A stretch of 64,000 bases of DNA, from assembly GCF_003573695.1 (NCBI RefSeq), contig NC_039360.1:119498336-119562335 (forward strand), read 5' to 3'. The stretch is from Papaver somniferum (Eukaryota > Streptophyta > Magnoliopsida > Ranunculales > Papaveraceae). Both the position numbers and the translations under genes were made by a program. How positions within the stretch are numbered: the stretch's first letter is position 1; each line of letters begins with the position of its first letter. This document shows positions 58,583-64,000 of this stretch, in pieces. Below the pieces are notes generated by a model that saw only the letters and a list, made by a program, of their open reading frames with translations, ran no database searches and had not been told where the DNA came from.

Positions 58583-60143
58583 TGATTAAATATTTTCTGT
58601 GGTTGTAGTAATGAAGGTTCAAACTCTCGGATTTGTGAAGGATAATTTTTTTTAGACTTAATAAAAAAATATAAATATATACAATAAAATATTAACAATG
58701 GTGAGAGGTACTGGGACTAATGATTCGGCCAATCTTCATAAAATAGGGCTCAATGAATTATTCTCGACAATAATCGCTCAAAACATAAGTTATATGGACT
58801 CTTATTTTGCCAAAGTAGATTCTCAAAAAATTGATTGTAAATGTTAAGCATGGAACATCAAATTACCTAAGCTAAGCATGACCCATCTAATCAAATAATA
58901 CCCAATTTAATCAAATAATATTTCAATTAATTTTTAATGCAAAAGTCTTAAAAAGAATTAATTAAATTACCCATGTATGAAGCTCGGCCTCCTCCGTCGT
59001 CCCAGTGTTGGGGTTTAACTCATCATAGTAAAAATGCTCTCAAAAGATTTTATTAATGCTCAAAAGTTGATTACAAATGATGAAATAAGAAGAAAATCGT
59101 TTTAAGACCGTTCTTTGCGACCAACAGAAAGCGTCAGGGAACAACGGCACTTTAGAAGTGCTATAAGCACAACACCGAAGTCGCGGGAAAGGAACTGAGA
59201 ATTGTAGCAAATATGCGACAATAGTCAACGACTTTCCTGGATTGTACAATGTTCTTCGTGTTCTTGGATGAGCAGCAGCAGAACTTCTTCGCCTATCGAC
59301 CTCTTCTTTTGATTCTCTCGTCTCTCCTCAGCCCCCCCCCCCCCCCCCCAGACTCTCGACACCCTCTCTAGTAGACCCAAAGAGCCTATTTATAGTGTTT
59401 TAGGACCAAAAATCCCAACATTACTTGCGTATATTCTCCATTTAATCCGATTATTCTCCGCTGCCAATAATAACGATAATTTCCAAAATTAACTCTGTCA
59501 CACATTAGAATTGGTTCTGCACACTCCAATTCAGCTCTCCCACGCCTAGTAAGTCGCGAACGTCCCTTAATCACTTTCATGCATAGCCAAAACACACACA
59601 ACAGCGTGTACAGGGTGTGTTCAGTCCGTGTAGCTCTGTTTTGAGCTCGAGAATCAAATCGATATTTCCATCCAATTCCGATCAAATTCGACACCCAAAC
59701 TATCTTCCTTAGGCTAAATCATAACTTCCTACCAAGTTTGAGCGATTGAATCGCACTCTAACCCATTCATTTTGACGATCACAATTCTGCCAGTTGAAAA
59801 CTTCATTTCCCGCCAAAACACAAATTCAAATTGTTGAAGAAGGTGCCCTTATCCAGAGTGCTGGGGTGCGAATAGTAATTTGGGTGGAAATAGTAATTTT
59901 TGGGTGGAAATGGTAATTTTTCTGGGTCCTCCGGTACATTTCTGGGACGTTTCCGGTGCATTTCTGGGGTGCCTTTCGTAATTTTCTCCGGGGTGTAAAA
60001 CACTGCTTTTCGAGCTGATTTCGCCAAAAATGTTTATTTTCCAAAGGTGCCTACAAACACATAAAACACCAAAATTAGTACAAACTCGAGTGCCAACAAT
60101 ATATAGTATTGAGATCAAATTAAACACAAAAATGTGTCTATCA
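58583..60143 (-). repeat. LTRE-2 right LTR (5' LTR)
   Basis: It runs from TGATTAAATATTTTC to GTGTCTATCA, directly before GTTTC at 60144. It includes an 18-base C-run near 59333 and the CTATTTATAGTG box near 59390, a possible TATA element in minus sense. Confidence 0.92.
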
Positions 60144-60148
60144 GTTTC

Positions 60149-61470
60149 CACAACTTCAGTGACAACCAATAACTCCAGGGCAGTTCGAGTTATCCTCATT
60201 GGATTCAATATCCTCAACTTCGGTATTTGACACCTAATACGAAGATTACATGAGGTTAGAGTCATTTAAGCATGAAACCAAGTGAGATTATAAAATACAG
60301 TATACAAGCAATGCAACATCATCAAATTTCATCATTATGCACCCAAGACGCGAGCAAATAGCATGAAAGTCATGAAGATACGTTTTACGGTAACCTCGTC
60401 TGAAGAAACTGTACTCTGCCCTGTACTAGAAGACAAACTGGGAGCAATCTACAAGGAATCTGAAGATGGGTTATATACCATTCTCTTTGTATGGATGTCC
60501 TCTACAACGTGTCAAAATTTCATGACAATCCGATGAACAAGCTAGGAGATGTGGTCAAAACATTGAGCAACATACCATCTGAAAAAGTTCTGAAAGTCTC
60601 CTGGAAGTTTACTTTCGCCTTTTTCAGGCCCTGAACGTGCTCAAAACTTAAAAAGCTTCTTTAAAGCTTGGAAATTTTCCGGGCTTAAATATGCATATGC
60701 AGATCATGAAAATCCGACTCCAGATGAAGGTTTTACGGCGTTTTTGCTAAAAACTGAGTTCTGAATTTTCTGACGACGAATTTCGACTAAGTTTTTCATG
60801 TATACACATGGATTCTCATTCATTCATTCACAAATCAGCACTTTCATACTTCTATGAAGAGGATACAAGACATGTACTTACTTGGGGATCTCCGAAGTGT
60901 TCGAGGAATTGGGATTGTCCGTGTTAACGACAAAGGGCTCATTACTTCTATTCGGCTCCGATTCTTTGGAAGTGCCTTCGTCTCTATTCTCAGAGATGGT
61001 CGAGTATCAGCACTCTCCGTCTCCATGACGACATCCTCCTGGACACATCCTCAACAATCAACATTTTATCTAAAAAGCATCATAATTGAATATGCGAAGG
61101 GATACTTACGGCTTCTTCTTCATCGCTCAAATCAGGAATTGTTGCAAAACCGAAGACCATCGATACTTGATGGAGTAAAATTCTGCAACGGAATAACAAC
61201 ATTGGTTTCATGATCCTAATAATGTGGGCGAGAAAAAGTCAACAAGGGGAATACCGAGAACTCACCAAAGAACCAACTGGGGACTTTATGGTATTAGGTA
61301 ACAGCTTATAACTTTTGTTCCTTCCTTCTCCACCGTGAACAATCGCTTCAGTTTCTGAGAAATCTACACGGATTCGAGGTCTTACATTACGACCGTCCTG
61401 TGGTAAAATTCAGTAACTAATTAGAATACAGTTCTCATAATTTCATGAAGATTATACGAAGAAACATACC
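60149..61470 (-). pseudogene. TAT-B antisense gene, exons between the PMD and the GGF domain
   Basis: Several short exons with canonical splice signals can be drawn on the minus strand. One is 61397-61266 (RNVRPRIRVDFSETEAIV, matching RTVRAPARYR in TAT-A). Another is 61182-61110 (IPDLSDEEEA), and a third, about 61045-60884, is acidic and Ser-rich with donor CAA|GTAAGTACATG. A last exon from about 60233 to 60149 (EVEDIESNEDNS, then ELLVVTEVVET after a frameshift) corresponds to VVEVEDISNQ in TAT-A and runs on at 52976. The 650 bp at 60234-60883 look like an intron, and I see nothing else there. Confidence 0.6.
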
Positions 61471-63144
61471 TGAGAAGACCCTGGAGACGATTTTCGTTTA
61501 TCACCAGAGAGATACTTCAATCTTGGTCGACCAGAAATCATCTCAGTAGAAGGAGGATCCTTCACTGGAGGCTGACCAGCCATCACGTAATCACGCAATC
61601 GCTGAAGTTGTTGATCCCAAAAGTCTACATAACCTGGAGTTACATATGCAAATCTCTCGGAGCAAGGGAACCAGTAATTACTTCCTTCCACATGAGTATG
61701 GTCTAAATGGGTTCTAAGTTGTTCAACTGATGGCTTCCTCCTTCGAAAAGTTGGAATACACTGATCCATACCCATTTGTCGAGCTCTCTGTCAATATTAT
61801 ATTCCTCCACTGAGAGTCCTCCGTATATAGCCGATATCAAATGACCAGGGGTGCAACTCAACATGAAAGATCTTTCGCCATCACTCAGATTTGCACCAGA
61901 CATCAGCATCACACTCTCTCCAGTATTGAAAGTTGTTGGCTGGGAAACATAAGCAGGAACTGACACCCACGGGCGGAAGTTGAACTCAGATTCATCATCC
62001 AACACATCAATGAGGCGTGCTTTAGACCGAGGCTGCTTTGTAGACCAACGCATGATCCTGGCATTATCTTTTTCAGAGAAAATGTGACGAGCATCAGCAT
62101 TCGGTCCTTGCAAAATATTACGTGGAATAGGCGCATAATTCTTGAAGTGCTCCCACATCAAAGCTTGAAGAAACATCGTATTGGCATAGCACTCAATCTT
62201 CATAAAGCCATTCGATACACTGGAGTCTATAACCAAGGAGTCTAAGTTAGAATACAAAGAACCCAGGAACAGGCTACCTATTGGGAGTTGCTCACCTTGA
62301 GCCATCTTGATAGCAAAGGGGATCACGAAGGGCTTCAACAAGTTTCCACTGTCTTCAAATATGTCTCTCGACAGCCATAAACATAAGAAAGCAGCAATGG
62401 GTAACATACCGTCGATGGGTTATCAGAAATCTCGTCTTTGGCCACCAGCGTGTCAACCATGAGCATAGCACCTTTACTGCCAGATGCCTTATTCACTTCC
62501 TCCATTGCAGCTGTCAAATGTTGGAAATTGCAGTCTCCTCATCTGAAAGATCCCAGGGAGATTCCCGTGATTGGGAGATGCATCAAAGCAGCCACATCCT
62601 CTAAGGTAACGGTAAACTCTCCCCATCTGCATATAAAGGTGTGAGTGGGAATACACCAACGAGCAAGTAGAGCCACAATACCTCTCGCATCATGGAAAAT
62701 GAATAAGTCTCCAGAAGCCTGAATAGCTCTCGTCACTTGCGCCTGATCGAGCATAGCCCTGACATGAGGGAAACCCAGCATATGTCTCGCCCATCCAGAG
62801 AATTTTTCCAAAGGTCGTCGAGAAAGCTTAAACTCTATGATTGATGCAAGGAAGATACCTCGTTCAAGACAAAACCGAATCACTGTCTTAGGAGTCACCA
62901 ATTTCTTCTGAGTAACATTTCTGGGATTTATCAGAAGACGATACGCTGGAGATTTGAGATGTTTTTCAGCTTCCTCCTGAACCTCAAAAAATGCATCATC
63001 CACATTCGGAACATTCTTAATTCCAGAGGCTTCATCCTCTTCTTCGCCAACGGAAGTCTCATCCATACATGTCTCATCTCTGGAGATATCATCATCAATA
63101 CACATTTCATCTCTCGAAGTGTCATTAGCCTGGGAGTTGGACAT
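61470..63144 (-). pseudogene. TAT-B antisense gene, plant mobile domain (PMD) part
   Basis: The likely start is the ATG at 63144 (MSNSQANDTSRDEMCIDDD), after a short acidic leader. The PMD begins near 62870 with LERGIFLASIIEFKLSRRPL, then FSGWARHMLGFPHVRAML and the hallmark WGEFTVTLEDVAALMHLPI near 62580. It continues MLPIAAFLCLWLSRDIFEDS and GSLFLGSLYSNLDSL (62400-62230), then RQMGMDQCIPTFRR near 61775. Frameshifts or a stop near 62540, 62500, 62405 and 61790 break it. A splice donor CTCAG|GTATGT ends the exon at 61470. PMD proteins occur as host genes (MAIN/MAIL1 family, linked to silencing and gene expression) and inside transposons. Here it is clearly transposon-borne. Confidence 0.85.
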
Positions 63145-64000
63145 CTTTGCGAAGTAGCTGTAAAATTCACACTGCATTCTACTTCAGTATATCATCCGGA
63201 TATGATTCAACAAGATGATGAAGTCATGCAAATGGAAATGCTAGCATCTGCAAAAATGGTAACTCTTAACTCTTACCTTTTACGCTTCCACTAACGATAG
63301 TGATAGTAATGCTAGAGTTAACACCTCAAAACTCGTTCGTTTCTTTGAAACCTACAAAAAAGGAACGAAGCTCAGATTTTCGTGAAATCATGAACATTTC
63401 TACTGTGTGAACATTCACCATGGAATTATGAAAACTAAAACATTATTTCATCATAAATAATTTTTTACTTTGAATATTACTCGAAATCAAAATTGGTTTT
63501 TGAAAATACATATTTACGGAACAATAACTCACGTCTTCGTTTTGCGAGTTACAACTCGCGCAAAAAAAAATTCTTTTCCGTGGAGCATGTCACGGTTTTG
63601 TTTACAAAAATATTTTTCGTGGACAGGCCACGATCTTACATAAAAAAATAATCTTTTCCTTCGCATCGTCACCTGTCTTTAAAACGAAGGTTTATTTCAA
63701 TTTTGTGAAAGCTCACACATTATAGGATAAAGTTTTGATTTACATGAAAGATCATAAACAAAATTTTATCACTGGACACAAGTCTACATAAAAAAAAAAC
63801 TTTTTCCTTCGTATTATCGTCATTCTTTAAAACGAGGGTTTATTTTGGTTTTGCGAGAATTCACTCCTTTTACGATAAAACCTTGGTTCTCATGAAAGCT
63901 CATAAACTAAGTTTTATCACTGGACCTAAGTCTATACAAGAAAATCTCTCCTAAATCAGGGATTATTATTAGTTTCTCAAACTAACGATCGAACGAACAT
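63145..64000 (-). other. TAT-B antisense gene, 5' leader exon 2 and introns
   Basis: On the minus strand an acceptor TTTTTTGTAG leads into exon 2 at 63351-63277 (75 nt), followed by the donor AAAAG|GTAAGAG and a short intron ending TTTTTGCAG near 63248. From 63352 to the window end the sequence matches TAT-A intron 1 (about 7800-8290), for example TCCAGTGATAAAATTTTGTT and CTTCGTTTTAAAG wording. Exon 1 and the TATA box should lie beyond 64000. Confidence 0.7.

Noticed and set aside
61452..63177. PMD segment as a functional host MAIN/MAIL1-like gene
   Set aside because: It has several frameshifts, lies antisense inside a Tat element, and its leader matches the leader of the antisense gene in TAT-A.

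Overview
The window is repeat-rich plant DNA, almost certainly from a eudicot with a transposon-laden genome. The signs are plant-only Ty3/gypsy lineages (Tat-type elements with an archaeal-type RNase H, and a chromodomain chromovirus), a PIF/Harbinger transposase, plant L1-type LINE sequence and a plant mobile domain (PMD) gene. Some LTR wording recalls Ranunculales/Papaver, but I cannot prove the species. I found no ordinary host gene and no tRNA or rRNA gene. Nearly every coding stretch belongs to a broken transposable element.

Layout. (1) 1-20340: a PIF/Harbinger DNA transposon (802-20337, TSD TAA) carries a small MITE (1591-2376) and was split inside its transposase by a 15.5 kb Tat-type element, TAT-A (3749-19266, TSD AATGG, 3.4 kb LTRs, minus orientation). 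(2) 20341-28419: AT-rich remnants of Angela/SIRE-like LTRs, including a probable solo LTR at 23017-25390. (3) 28420-33497: a 5.1 kb Reina-like chromovirus (TSD CTCTC). (4) 33544-40814: a LINE ORF2 3' fragment split by a 6.4 kb copia-like element (33825-40185, TSD TGGGA). (5) 41020 to the window end: a second Tat element, TAT-B, in plus orientation. It keeps gag and protease but has lost RT and most of the integrase. Two pol-less LTR elements are nested in it: LTRE-1 (46254-52423, TSD GCCGC) and LTRE-2 (52977-60143, TSD GTTTC).

The most interesting content is non-canonical. Both Tat elements carry, downstream of and antisense to pol, an intron-containing gene. Both copies share a leader with a large intron, a 75-nt second exon and a 3' 'GGF...LYxKIWKK' domain with a coiled-coil tail. 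The middle differs: a PMD in TAT-B, and an acidic Ser-rich domain without PMD in TAT-A. In TAT-B the gene is cut into three pieces by the nested elements, and its frame rejoins when they are removed. LTRE-1 and LTRE-2 each carry one unrecognised reading frame of about 540 codons. It ends in a hydrophobic segment and is kept free of frameshifts despite strong divergence between the copies.

Dating by nesting: TAT-A is younger than the Harbinger element, the copia-like element is younger than the LINE, and LTRE-1 and LTRE-2 are younger than TAT-B. TAT-A lacks the gag core while TAT-B lacks RT and integrase, so neither could move without help.
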